From contig CAYQIV010000009.1 of the NCBI GenBank assembly GCA_964417725.1, positions 1-64,000 of the forward strand: a DNA stretch of 64,000 nt. The letters are read 5' to 3'. Shown one piece after another: positions 56,141 through 64,000 of this stretch. The DNA is from SHZI01 sp964417725. GTDB lineage: Bacteria > Pseudomonadota > Gammaproteobacteria > Steroidobacterales > GCA-2729495. The position numbers and the translations under genes are program-made. Every line of letters begins with the position of its first letter. The first letter of the stretch is position 1. The notes below the pieces were generated by a model. The model saw nothing but the letters and a program-made list of their open reading frames with translations. It did not search any database and was not told the origin of the DNA.

Positions 56141-56815
56141 ATGTCGTCGTATCTGCTGTGGAACTACCTGCATATCCTGATGTTCGTTTTCTGGGTCGGC
56201 ACCGACATGGGGGTCTACCTCGCCGCCCGCAAATCGACCGACTCCCGGCTCGATTTCATGACGCGCGTGCTGCTGCTGCATCTGGCACTGCGCATCGAGC
56301 TGCTGCCACGAACGATGTGGAAGGCGGCCCTGCCCTTTGGCGTCATGCTGTCGCGCGACCTCGGCCTCATCGCGATCAGCGACACCGGCGTGGTACTGGT
56401 ATGGCTTTTCAGCCTGGTCTGGTGGGGCATCAGCATGACGGGTGCGTGGTACTACGACCGGCCGTTCGGGCACCGGTTGGCGCGGATCACCAATTGGCTG
56501 ACGAGCGCGGTCGGCGTCGCGCTGATCGCGCTGTGCGCGACGTCATGGGCCGGCCTCGGACCGTTCACGGCGGACGCGACGTGGCTGCAACTCAAGGTTG
56601 CGCTGTATGGCGTGATCAACCTGCTGGTGGTCGCCATGATCGTGGTGTTCGACCCGCTGGGCGCAGCCTTCGGCAGGCTGGCCGTGGAGGGATCGACGGC
56701 GGAGATCGAAGCGATCATCCGCAACACCATGGGCCGATCGACGGTCGTGATCTGGTCGACGTACGCGCTGATCTGCATCGTCGGGTTCATCGGCACGACG
56801 CGGATCCTTGGCTGA
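56141..56815 (+). CDS. CopD-like multi-pass membrane protein
   Basis: A 224-residue protein with about five or six membrane helices. The first helix carries LWNYLHILMFVFWVGTDMGVYLAARK, and later histidine- and arginine-containing segments (RVLLLHLALRIELLPRTMWK) recall CopD/DUF2269-type heme or copper proteins. GGAGAG lies before the ATG at 56141, which is preferred over a longer upstream frame. It is divergent from the molybdoenzyme operon and might serve it with electron transfer, but this is only inferred from position. Confidence 0.65.
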   Translation: MSSYLLWNYLHILMFVFWVGTDMGVYLAARKSTDSRLDFMTRVLLLHLALRIELLPRTMWKAALPFGVMLSRDLGLIAISDTGVVLVWLFSLVWWGISMTGAWYYDRPFGHRLARITNWLTSAVGVALIALCATSWAGLGPFTADATWLQLKVALYGVINLLVVAMIVVFDPLGAAFGRLAVEGSTAEIEAIIRNTMGRSTVVIWSTYALICIVGFIGTTRILG

Positions 56816-56929
56816 GGGTGCTCTCGTGACAGTGGGCAGCGACCGGCGATGGGCGGTAGCCAGCCCCGCGGTGATTCGTTATAGTCGCCCGCCTGTATTT
56901 TTTTCCCGTGTATCAGGGGGATGCCTCAG

Positions 56930-57574
56930 ATGAATTCCAGGTTCGCGCGCCTGTCCGGCCTTTGCCTTTGCCCGCTCATCGCCGCCGCACCGCTGTCGAC
57001 CGCCGTGGCAGCGGAAAGCCCCCGCTACACATGGCTGGGGGCCGGCTACCAGTGGACCGACGTCAACTATGCCATCAAGCAGGAAGGTGGCGAGCACGAT
57101 GGCATCCGTCTCGATGGCTCGCTGGGGCTCATGGAGATCGGACCTTTCGGTCTTCATCTGGTGGCCGACTACTTCGACGGCGATTTCACCGGCATCGAAG
57201 GCCCCGACCAGGACTCAAGCTCATGGTCGCTCGGCCTCGGCGGCAGCTATCGGTTGCGTGAGAACATGGATGTCGTGCTGCGCGCGCGCTACGTCGAGAC
57301 CGAACTCGACAACGTGGACGACGACGGCTACTCGATCGAGGCCTTCGTGCTGTCACAGATCAGCGACAATCTCGACTTCGAAGCCGGGTTCCGCTACTCC
57401 GACCTGGACGATTCCGACATTTCCAACAACGATGTCTTCCTCGGTCTTGGCTACGCACTCAACGACTGGCTGTCATTCCGCGCCCGCGGCGTCATCTTCG
57501 ACGACGACACGGGTTTTGAAATCGGCTTCAGGGCCCATTTCGCCGGTTTCCTCGGCAAGGACCACCTTTTCTGA
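56930..57574 (+). CDS. Small outer-membrane beta-barrel protein
   Basis: A 214-residue protein with a signal peptide ending near VAA at residue 28. After it, amphipathic strands alternate: YTWLGAGYQWTDVNY, SLGLGGSYRLRENMDVVLRAR, YSIEAFVLSQISDNLDFEAGFRYSDLDD, DVFLGLGYALNDWLSFRARG, DTGFEIGFRAHF. It probably forms a barrel of about eight strands, ending in an aromatic residue. The ATG at 56930 lies 9 bases after AGGGGG; the ATG at 56921 abuts it and is unlikely. A TATAGT box lies at 56880. The role is unknown. Confidence 0.75.
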   Translation: MNSRFARLSGLCLCPLIAAAPLSTAVAAESPRYTWLGAGYQWTDVNYAIKQEGGEHDGIRLDGSLGLMEIGPFGLHLVADYFDGDFTGIEGPDQDSSSWSLGLGGSYRLRENMDVVLRARYVETELDNVDDDGYSIEAFVLSQISDNLDFEAGFRYSDLDDSDISNNDVFLGLGYALNDWLSFRARGVIFDDDTGFEIGFRAHFAGFLGKDHLF

Positions 57575-57586
57575 GTCGCCACCCGC

Positions 57587-57616
57587 CCCGCTGGCCGTGC
57601 TGTGACGGCCAGCGGG
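57587..57616 (+). terminator. Strong hairpin after the beta-barrel gene
   Basis: CCCGCTGGCCGT (57587-57598) and ACGGCCAGCGGG (57605-57616) form a perfect 12-bp GC-rich stem with a six-base loop, 12 bases after the stop codon at 57574. No T-run follows, so it may need other factors. It separates this gene from glgA. Confidence 0.55.
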
Positions 57617-57638
57617 CCTGATCCGCGGCCACGCCACG

Positions 57639-59090
57639 GTGAACGCGTTGCGCATCCTGATGGTCAGTGCCGAGTTGGCCCCCATCGCCAAGACGGGCGG
57701 GCTGGCCGACATGGTGGCCGGTCTCGCCGGGCAACTGGTGCGCGACGGCCATGACGTCCGGGTCATCCTGCCGGCCTATGGCGGCGCACCGCCTGCATGG
57801 CACGAACTCGCCGCCGGCCATGCCCCGTCCACCGGCGATGCATACCGGCTGCTCCACCGCCCGGCTGCACCAGGCGCCCCTCCGGTCTACCTCATCGACG
57901 CACCGGTGCGCTACGGTGGCAGCAGGGTCTACCGCGGTGACGACGGCGATGCCGCGCGTTTCGCCCTGCTTGCCGAGGCTGCGCTCCACCTCTACCAGGC
58001 GCTGGCATGGCGGCCCGATGTCATCCACTGCCACGATTGGCACGCCGCGCTGCTGCCCTACCTGCTGCACATCCGCGAAGCGCACGGCCCGCCCGTTCTG
58101 CTGACCATTCACAACATCGGCTATCAAGGGGATTTCCCCGCACACCTGGCCGGCCGGATAGGCCTGCCCCCGGCCGTCACCGGTGACGCCGCCTCCCCCG
58201 CGGACAACCCGCGCCTGAATTTCCTGCGCATCGGCATCACGCACGCCGATGCGCTGACGACCGTCAGCCCCACCCATGCGCGCGAAATCCTCACTCCGGC
58301 ACACGGGCATGGACTGGACGGGCTGCTCAGGCAACGGGCCGACCGGCTTCGGGGGATCCTCAACGGCGCCGACTACACGCTATGGAATCCCGCCAGGGAC
58401 CCCTGCATCGCGGCCCGCTACGATGACCGGGACACACGGCCCAAAGCACGCTGCAAGGCTGACCTGATAGAGCTCGCCGGGCTGGGGGACAGCGGCGGGA
58501 GGCCGCTGCTCGGCATGGTCACGCGACTGGCCTGGCAAAAGGGCATCGAACTGGTCTGTGCAGCCTTGCCCCCACTGCTTGCGGCCGGCAGGGTCCAGGC
58601 CCTCATCCTCGGTGAGGGCGAACCCCGCTACGGCGAGCATCTGGCGGCGCTGGCGGCAACATTCCCGCGTGACTTTGCCTTCATCGAGGCCCAGGACGAG
58701 ACCCTCGCACACAAGGTCTATGCCGGTGCCGACGCACTGCTGGTGCCATCGATCTACGAACCGTGCGGACTGACCCAGATGTATGCGTTGCGCTATGGGA
58801 CGGTGCCCATTGTGCGGGCGACGGGTGGGCTGCAGGACACAGTCAGCCATTACATGCCGGAACGGGGCGAAGGCACGGGCAGCGTGTTCCGCGACGCCGA
58901 TGTCAACGGCCTGGCGTGGGCCATCGGCGAGGTACTGGGGTGGTATGAGACCCCTCCTGCATGGCATCGCCTGGTCGCCAACGGCCTCAGGGCGGATTTC
59001 TCCTGGGTCCATCAGGCCCGGGCGTACGAAGCCGTATACCGGGAGCTGTGCACGGCCGCTGAAAACGGTGGGAGCGGCCTCAGCGCATAA
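57639..59090 (+). CDS. glgA: Glycogen synthase
   Basis: A 483-residue GT5 glycosyltransferase that extends glycogen from ADP-glucose. The ADP-glucose-binding KTGGLADM is at residues 18-25. HNIGYQGDFP, TVSPTHAREI, TRLAWQKGIELV and PSIYEPCGLTQMYALRYG are all family landmarks, the last with the catalytic glutamate region. The start is GTG at 57639. It converges with malQ, and the two genes overlap by 11 bases. Product of glgC feeds it. Confidence 0.95.
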   Translation: MNALRILMVSAELAPIAKTGGLADMVAGLAGQLVRDGHDVRVILPAYGGAPPAWHELAAGHAPSTGDAYRLLHRPAAPGAPPVYLIDAPVRYGGSRVYRGDDGDAARFALLAEAALHLYQALAWRPDVIHCHDWHAALLPYLLHIREAHGPPVLLTIHNIGYQGDFPAHLAGRIGLPPAVTGDAASPADNPRLNFLRIGITHADALTTVSPTHAREILTPAHGHGLDGLLRQRADRLRGILNGADYTLWNPARDPCIAARYDDRDTRPKARCKADLIELAGLGDSGGRPLLGMVTRLAWQKGIELVCAALPPLLAAGRVQALILGEGEPRYGEHLAALAATFPRDFAFIEAQDETLAHKVYAGADALLVPSIYEPCGLTQMYALRYGTVPIVRATGGLQDTVSHYMPERGEGTGSVFRDADVNGLAWAIGEVLGWYETPPAWHRLVANGLRADFSWVHQARAYEAVYRELCTAAENGGSGLSA

Positions 59091-60582
59091 CGGCCGGCGG
59101 CACCACCGCATCCGGCCCGGCGGGAATCCGCCCCGCCTGCAGCAGGCTGTGCCGGCAACGGGAAGCCAGTTCCGCAGGCACCTGCGCCCAGTCGAAGCGC
59201 CAGCACCAGTTGCCGTCGGTGGTCCCCGGTCTGTTCATCCGCGCCTCGCCACCGAGTTCGAGCAGGTCCTGAAACGGGGCGATGGCCAGCCGGGCGGGTG
59301 ACTGCCAGGCAGCTGTCAGCAGCGCATTCGGCATCTGCTCCGCCGATACGCCCATGACCTGCTGGATGTGGGACTGCGTGTCAGGTGGCAATGCCTGCCA
59401 CCAGCCCCGCAGGGTGTCATTGTCGTGGGTGCCGGTGTAGACAACCGCCCTTTCACGGTGGTGTGCCGGCAGATAGGGATTGTCGGGCGAACCATCAAAG
59501 GCGAACTGCAGGACGAGCATGCCGGGAAGTCCGGCGCGGTCACGCAGTGCACGGACCTCGTCCGTGATCACGCCGAGGTCCTCGACGATCAGCGGCAGTT
59601 CACCAAGGCTGGAACGGAGTGCATCCAGCAGCGCCGCACCGGGGCCGGGGCACCATCGCCCCCCACGCGCGTCCTGCGCACCCGCAGGCACCTCCCAGTA
59701 TGCCTCCAGCCCACGAAAGTGATCGAAACGGAGCAGGTCGAAGCGTCGCAACTCGTTGCCAAAGCGCGCCACCCACCAGGCAAAGCCATCCGCCTGCATG
59801 CGCGGCCAGTCGTAGAGGGGATTGCCCCAGACCTGCCCGCCTGCAGTGAAATAATCGGGTGGCACGCCAGCAACCGCAGCGGGCTGGCCATCGGCATCAA
59901 CGCGGAACAGGCGGCGATGCCACCACACATCGGCGCTGTTGATATCCACGTAGATCGGCACATCACCACACAGCAATATGCCGCGGGCGGCCGCGTGGTG
60001 GCGCAGCGCCTGCCACTGCCGGTCGAAGAGAAACTGGCGGAAAGCGTGCTCGCGCAGGCGGTCGGGATCCGCCGCCATGAGCCGACCCAGCGCCGCTGGC
60101 TGCCGGTGACGCAAGCCTTCCGGCCACAACCACCAGCCATCCCCGTGCAATTCAGACGCCAGGCTGAACAACGTCCAGGGCAACAACCACGCCCGCTGCG
60201 CCCGCCAGTAGGCGAGAAAGTCCGTACGCAGCGCACTGTCAGCCGTGGCCTGAAAGTCGCACCACAGGCGGTGCAACGCCTCCTCGTCGAACCCGCCGGC
60301 ATCGCCCTCCCTGCCGGGCAGCGCGAAAACCGGCTCCGCCAGCCCCGAATCCACCCCGAGCAGGCGGATGTTGCCGGCGAAGGCCGACCGGGTCTGGTAC
60401 GGCGACAGGGATCCGCTGGTCGGGCTCACCGGCAACATCTGCCAGACAGTGAAGCCGGCCGCGGCCAGCCAGTCCATGAAGCGGAATGCCTCGCGGCCCA
60501 GGGTACCGCACGGCCCCGGGCCAGGCAGGGATGTCGGGTGCAGCACCACGCCGGCACGCCGCTGCTGCAGGAATGGCGTCAT
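59080..60582 (-). CDS. malQ: 4-alpha-glucanotransferase (amylomaltase)
   Basis: A 500-residue GH77 enzyme that moves glucan segments between maltodextrins. Landmarks are GVVLHPTSLPGPGPCGTLG at the N-terminus, GDVPIYVDINSADVW, LLRFDHFRGLEAYWEVP with the catalytic region, LIVEDLGVIT and VVYTGTHDNDT. Length is normal for bacterial MalQ of the short type. It lies upstream of nothing but shares its strand with glgC, 21 bases after it, so the two are probably one operon. It links glycogen breakdown to dextrin handling. Confidence 0.95.
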   Translation of the reverse strand: MTPFLQQRRAGVVLHPTSLPGPGPCGTLGREAFRFMDWLAAAGFTVWQMLPVSPTSGSLSPYQTRSAFAGNIRLLGVDSGLAEPVFALPGREGDAGGFDEEALHRLWCDFQATADSALRTDFLAYWRAQRAWLLPWTLFSLASELHGDGWWLWPEGLRHRQPAALGRLMAADPDRLREHAFRQFLFDRQWQALRHHAAARGILLCGDVPIYVDINSADVWWHRRLFRVDADGQPAAVAGVPPDYFTAGGQVWGNPLYDWPRMQADGFAWWVARFGNELRRFDLLRFDHFRGLEAYWEVPAGAQDARGGRWCPGPGAALLDALRSSLGELPLIVEDLGVITDEVRALRDRAGLPGMLVLQFAFDGSPDNPYLPAHHRERAVVYTGTHDNDTLRGWWQALPPDTQSHIQQVMGVSAEQMPNALLTAAWQSPARLAIAPFQDLLELGGEARMNRPGTTDGNWCWRFDWAQVPAELASRCRHSLLQAGRIPAGPDAVVPPAVMR

Positions 60583-60603
60583 GGCCCCGTGGCGTCGGGT
60601 CGA

Positions 60604-61908
60604 TCAGCGCGCCGTCTGGGCGGCGGCAGCCCGCGCATCGAGCATGTCCTGCGTCACCAGCACGACCCCCTGACCGGTGATGTGGAAGAAGCGCCGGTCC
60701 TCCGCTTCATCGACCCCGATGCGCATTCCCGGCGGAATGGTGCAGCCCTCATCGATGATTGCCCTGTTGACCTGTGCGCCCGCTCCGATCTTGACATGCG
60801 GCAGGACAACCGAGCGCACGACCTCGCTGCGCTCGCCGACCTGTACGTTGAAGAACAGCAGCGACTCCCGGACCAGCGCACCGGAAACGATGCAGCCACC
60901 GGCGATCATGCTGTTGACGGCCATGCCCCGCCGCCCCTCCTCATCGAGGACGAACTTGGCGCTCGGCACCTGTTCCTGATAGGTCCAGATCGGCCATGCC
61001 GCATCGTAGAGGTTGAGTTCGGGGCTGACGTAGATCAGCTCCATGTTTGCCTCGTAGAAGGCGTCGACCGTGCCGACATCGCGCCAGTAGGCCTGGGCGC
61101 GGGTCTCCACACTCTGGAACGGATAGGCGAAGACCCGGCTGCCATGAATGGCTGCCGGGAGGATGTTGCGGCCGAAATCGTGGGCGGAATCCGGGTCCAC
61201 GGCATCCCGGGCCAGCACATTCTTGAGGTACTCCAGATTGAAGACGTAGATGCCCATGGACGCCAGCGCGACGTCCGGTCGCCCGGGCATTGGCTCCGGG
61301 TGGCTGGGCTTCTCGGCGAAGGCCATGATGCGCTGCTCGTCGTCGACCGTGGCGATGCCGAACTCGTGCGCACCCGATACGGGCACCAGAACCATACCCA
61401 CGGTGATGTCAGCAGCACGTTCGACATGTGACGCGATCATCGGGCCGTAATCCATCTTGTAGACATGGTCGCCGGCGAGCACCAGGACAATTTCCGGATG
61501 ATGGGCTTCGATGATGTCAAGATTCTGGAACACCGAGTCGGCAGTACCCCGGTACCAGAGATTGCCCAGCTTCTGCTGGGCCGGGACGAGTTGCACGAAC
61601 TCGCCCATTTCGCCGCGCAGGAACCCCCACGCGCGGTGGATATGCTGGATCAGCGAATGCGCCTTGTACTGAGTGAGGACCAGTATCTGGCGAATGCCCG
61701 AGTTGACACAGTTCGACAGCGCGAAGTCGATGATTCGGTACTTGCCGCCAAAGGGGGTCGCCGGCTTGGCGCGGTGCTCCGTCAGCTGGCACAGGCGTGT
61801 CCCCCGTCCGCCGGCCATGACCAGCGCCATGGTGCTTTTGGTCAACTGGCTGACGAAACGGCCCGACTTGGTCGGTGGAAAGGCACTGCCAGGGTGAAAC
61901 CTGCTCAC
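60604..61908 (-). CDS. glgC: Glucose-1-phosphate adenylyltransferase
   Basis: A 434-residue enzyme producing ADP-glucose, the rate-setting step of glycogen synthesis. ALVMAGGRGTRLCQLTEHRAKPATPFGGKYRIIDFALSN contains the nucleotide loop and the regulatory lysine region. GTADSVFQNLD, FAEKPSHPEPMPG and a C-terminal left-handed beta-helix (IDEGCTIPPGMRIG) follow. Allosteric control by sugar phosphates is typical of the family. It is divergent from glgB across a 125-base gap and precedes malQ on the same strand. Confidence 0.95.
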   Translation of the reverse strand: MSRFHPGSAFPPTKSGRFVSQLTKSTMALVMAGGRGTRLCQLTEHRAKPATPFGGKYRIIDFALSNCVNSGIRQILVLTQYKAHSLIQHIHRAWGFLRGEMGEFVQLVPAQQKLGNLWYRGTADSVFQNLDIIEAHHPEIVLVLAGDHVYKMDYGPMIASHVERAADITVGMVLVPVSGAHEFGIATVDDEQRIMAFAEKPSHPEPMPGRPDVALASMGIYVFNLEYLKNVLARDAVDPDSAHDFGRNILPAAIHGSRVFAYPFQSVETRAQAYWRDVGTVDAFYEANMELIYVSPELNLYDAAWPIWTYQEQVPSAKFVLDEEGRRGMAVNSMIAGGCIVSGALVRESLLFFNVQVGERSEVVRSVVLPHVKIGAGAQVNRAIIDEGCTIPPGMRIGVDEAEDRRFFHITGQGVVLVTQDMLDARAAAAQTAR

Positions 61909-62033
61909 GGGAATGTTGCCGCCCTGTTATCTTGCCGATGGCCAATTTAACATCACTGCATGGCGAGTTCACGCCCGGCCGGGCGTGCCGCCGGCGCGGA
62001 GCGTCCACGACCTTGAATCGCCATTCCCCCGCC

Positions 62034-64000
62034 ATGACGGATATCGACGATCCGGCCGTCCGCCGCCTTCTGGAAGGCCGCCTCCACGACCCGCACACCG
62101 TCCTCGGTGCCCACCCCTTGTCCGACGGGCGCACCGTGGTGCGGGCCATGGCGCCGACAGCGGCAGGCATGGAGATCACCGGTACCGGCGAGATACTGCG
62201 CCGCATTGACCCTGGTGGGCTTTTCGAGTGGGTTGGCCCGGCCAGTCACCTCCCACCCGCATACCGGCTGCGCACCACGTTCGCCGATGGCTCGGTCGAC
62301 GAGGGCCATGACCCATACAGTTTCGCCCCGTTGCTCGATAACGGGGTCCTTGGCCGTCTCGGCACGGGCCATGATGCGACAGCGCACCAGTACATGGGGG
62401 CTCACGAGGCCGATGTCGCTGGAATCACGGGCATTCGCTTCACCGTGTGGGCGCCAAATGCAGAGCGCGTCAGTGTGGTCGGCGATTTCAATGGCTGGGA
62501 CGGCCGGCGCCATCCGATGCGGGTGCGGGGACACACCGGGATCTGGGAACTGTTCATGCCCGGACTGCCCGCGGGGATGCTGTACAAGTACGAAATACGC
62601 AACCGGGATACGGGACAGGTGTTCGTCAAAGCTGATCCATATGCCCGCGCCTTTGAGCGAAGGCCAGCGACGGCGACGGTCGTCGCGCCCCGCTCCCGCC
62701 ACCAGTGGAACGACCACGCCTGGCTCGGTGCGCGCGGCAACCACGACTGGCTGCGGGCCCCGATGAGCATCTATGAGGTGCACCTGGGTTCATGGCGGAA
62801 TGACGGCATGGCGAGCCCCACCACGTACCGGGATATCGCAGCAGCGCTGGTCGGCTACGTGCACGACATGGGGTTCACCCACATCGAACTGATGCCGCTC
62901 ACCGAACATCCGCTGGATGAATCCTGGGGCTATCAGCCGACCGGCTACTTTGCCCCGACCAGCCGCTACGGTGACGCCGACGGGCTGCGCTATCTCGTCG
63001 ACCTGTGCCATGCAAGCAACATCGGCGTGATTCTCGACTGGGTCCCGGGCCACTTTCCGCGCGACAGCCATGCGCTGGCGCGCTTCGATGGCAGCGCGTT
63101 ATATGAATACGCCGATCCGCAAAAGGGCAGCCATCCTGACTGGGGCACGCTGGTATTCAACTATGCACGTAACGAGGTGCGAAGCTTCCTGCTGTCCAGC
63201 GCCCGCTACTGGCTGGAGGAGTTCCACGTTGACGGGCTGCGTGTCGATGCGGTGGCCTCGATGCTCTACCTCGATTATTCGCGACTGGCGGGTCAATGGG
63301 CGCCAAACATCCATGGCGGAAACGAGAACCTCGAGGCGATCGCCTTCCTGCGCGACCTCAACACCATGACGCACGGCGATTTCCCCGGCACTGTGACGAT
63401 CGCCGAGGAATCGACCGCATGGCCAGGGGTCAGTCGCCCCGTCGAAGCCGGCGGCCTCGGCTTCAGCATGAAGTGGAACATGGGCTGGATGCACGACACG
63501 CTGTCCTACATGGCGCTCGATCCGATCTACCGCCGCCACCATCACGACCGGCTGACCTTCTCGGCCATGTACGCATTCAGCGAGAATTTTGTCCTGCCTT
63601 TTTCCCATGACGAAGTCGTGCACCTCAAGTCTTCGATGCTCGGCAAGATGCCTGGCGACGAGTGGCAACGTTTTGCCAATCTTCGACTGGCGTATGCGCT
63701 GCAGTGGACATGGCCGGGCAAGAAGCTGCTTTTCATGGGTTGCGAACTGGCCCAGCCATGGGAATGGAATGCACATGAATCCCTGCCGTGGCATTTGTCG
63801 AATGATCCCCGGCATGGCGGCATCCAGCGACTGGTACGCGACCTGAATCACCTGTACCGCGACACGCCAGCACTTCACGACGGGGATTTTTTCGCCGAGG
63901 GATTCGCCTGGCTCGACTGGAGCGACGCACAGCATTCGCTGTTGAGTTATGTGCGCCGCTGCGGCGAAGACATCGCCGTGGTGCTGCTCAACTTCACGCC
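62034..64000 (+). CDS. glgB: 1,4-alpha-glucan branching enzyme, 3' end outside the window
   Basis: An open frame of 655 codons and two further bases reaches the window end without a stop, so the protein is C-terminally incomplete here. It starts MTDIDDPAVRRLLEGRLHDP; a TTG 21 bases upstream is possible. A CBM48 segment (FTVWAPNAERVSVVGDFNGWD) precedes a GH13 domain with DWVPGHFP, FHVDGLRVDAVASMLY (Asp nucleophile), IAEESTAWPG (acid/base Glu) and LPFSHDEVVH. It introduces alpha-1,6 branches into glucan made by GlgA. Confidence 0.95.
   Translation, partial: MTDIDDPAVRRLLEGRLHDPHTVLGAHPLSDGRTVVRAMAPTAAGMEITGTGEILRRIDPGGLFEWVGPASHLPPAYRLRTTFADGSVDEGHDPYSFAPLLDNGVLGRLGTGHDATAHQYMGAHEADVAGITGIRFTVWAPNAERVSVVGDFNGWDGRRHPMRVRGHTGIWELFMPGLPAGMLYKYEIRNRDTGQVFVKADPYARAFERRPATATVVAPRSRHQWNDHAWLGARGNHDWLRAPMSIYEVHLGSWRNDGMASPTTYRDIAAALVGYVHDMGFTHIELMPLTEHPLDESWGYQPTGYFAPTSRYGDADGLRYLVDLCHASNIGVILDWVPGHFPRDSHALARFDGSALYEYADPQKGSHPDWGTLVFNYARNEVRSFLLSSARYWLEEFHVDGLRVDAVASMLYLDYSRLAGQWAPNIHGGNENLEAIAFLRDLNTMTHGDFPGTVTIAEESTAWPGVSRPVEAGGLGFSMKWNMGWMHDTLSYMALDPIYRRHHHDRLTFSAMYAFSENFVLPFSHDEVVHLKSSMLGKMPGDEWQRFANLRLAYALQWTWPGKKLLFMGCELAQPWEWNAHESLPWHLSNDPRHGGIQRLVRDLNHLYRDTPALHDGDFFAEGFAWLDWSDAQHSLLSYVRRCGEDIAVVLLNFT

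Noticed and set aside
59368..61431. Plus-strand open frame of nearly 690 codons
   Set aside because: It lies opposite malQ and glgC, which have clear family motifs; the frame crosses the gene boundary and has no recognisable domain.

Overview
The window looks like a chromosomal segment of a GC-rich gammaproteobacterium. The order uvrC - pgsA - tRNA-Gly(GCC) - tRNA-Cys(GCA) - tRNA-Leu(TAA) is the arrangement known from E. coli (uvrC-pgsA-glyW-cysT-leuZ). A purB / Nudix / mnmA neighbourhood and a fused aspartokinase-homoserine dehydrogenase point the same way. Genus cannot be fixed from the sequence alone. The UbiD, nitrilase, CoA-ligase, CoA-transferase and molybdoenzyme genes suggest a metabolically versatile environmental degrader.

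Layout. (1) 1-4877: a compact integrated element in the 3' end of the tRNA-Leu gene. It is bounded by a perfect 55-bp direct repeat and carries a tyrosine integrase, a small HTH protein, a putative excisionase-like protein, a RepA-like ATPase, a TubC-like protein, a small element-type protein and a lipoprotein. No packaging or conjugation genes are visible. (2) 4821-5791: three tRNAs and pgsA. (3) 5828-26148: mostly housekeeping genes: uvrC, class II DAHP synthase, an NfeD/stomatin pair, mazG, fumC, purB, nudJ-like, mnmA, acnA, tatD, thrC and thrA. (4) 26315-37572: mixed genes: an HNH-fold protein with an altered catalytic position, a P-loop protein, a methyltransferase, a CaiB/BaiF CoA-transferase, a secreted subtilase, an ABC exporter, gluQ and a class II ribonucleotide reductase. 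(5) 37634-42361: a membrane protein, a UbiD-family decarboxylase translationally coupled to a nitrilase homologue that has lost its catalytic cysteine, a PspC protein, and a convergent nitrilase paralogue that keeps its catalytic residues. (6) 42632-48616: a signalling block: a hybrid-less PAS histidine kinase, three response regulators (one with HDOD, one with a degenerate HD-GYP domain, one bare) and a PAS-like cysteine-motif protein. (7) 48721-55954: a tightly coupled minus-strand operon: small basic protein, bicupin, amidohydrolase-fold protein, AMP-dependent acyl-CoA ligase, HCCA-isomerase/DsbA-fold protein and an orphan Tat-exported type II DMSO-reductase-family molybdoenzyme. (8) 56141-64000: a membrane protein, an outer-membrane beta-barrel protein and a glycogen cluster (glgA, malQ, glgC, and glgB running off the end).

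The most interesting points are the molybdoenzyme operon, which has no visible electron-transfer subunits; the UbiD/dead-nitrilase pair; the minimal tRNA-Leu element with its matched internal end repeats; and the four-gene signalling cassette with a degenerate HD-GYP output. All functions are read from sequence motifs and context. No database search was possible.
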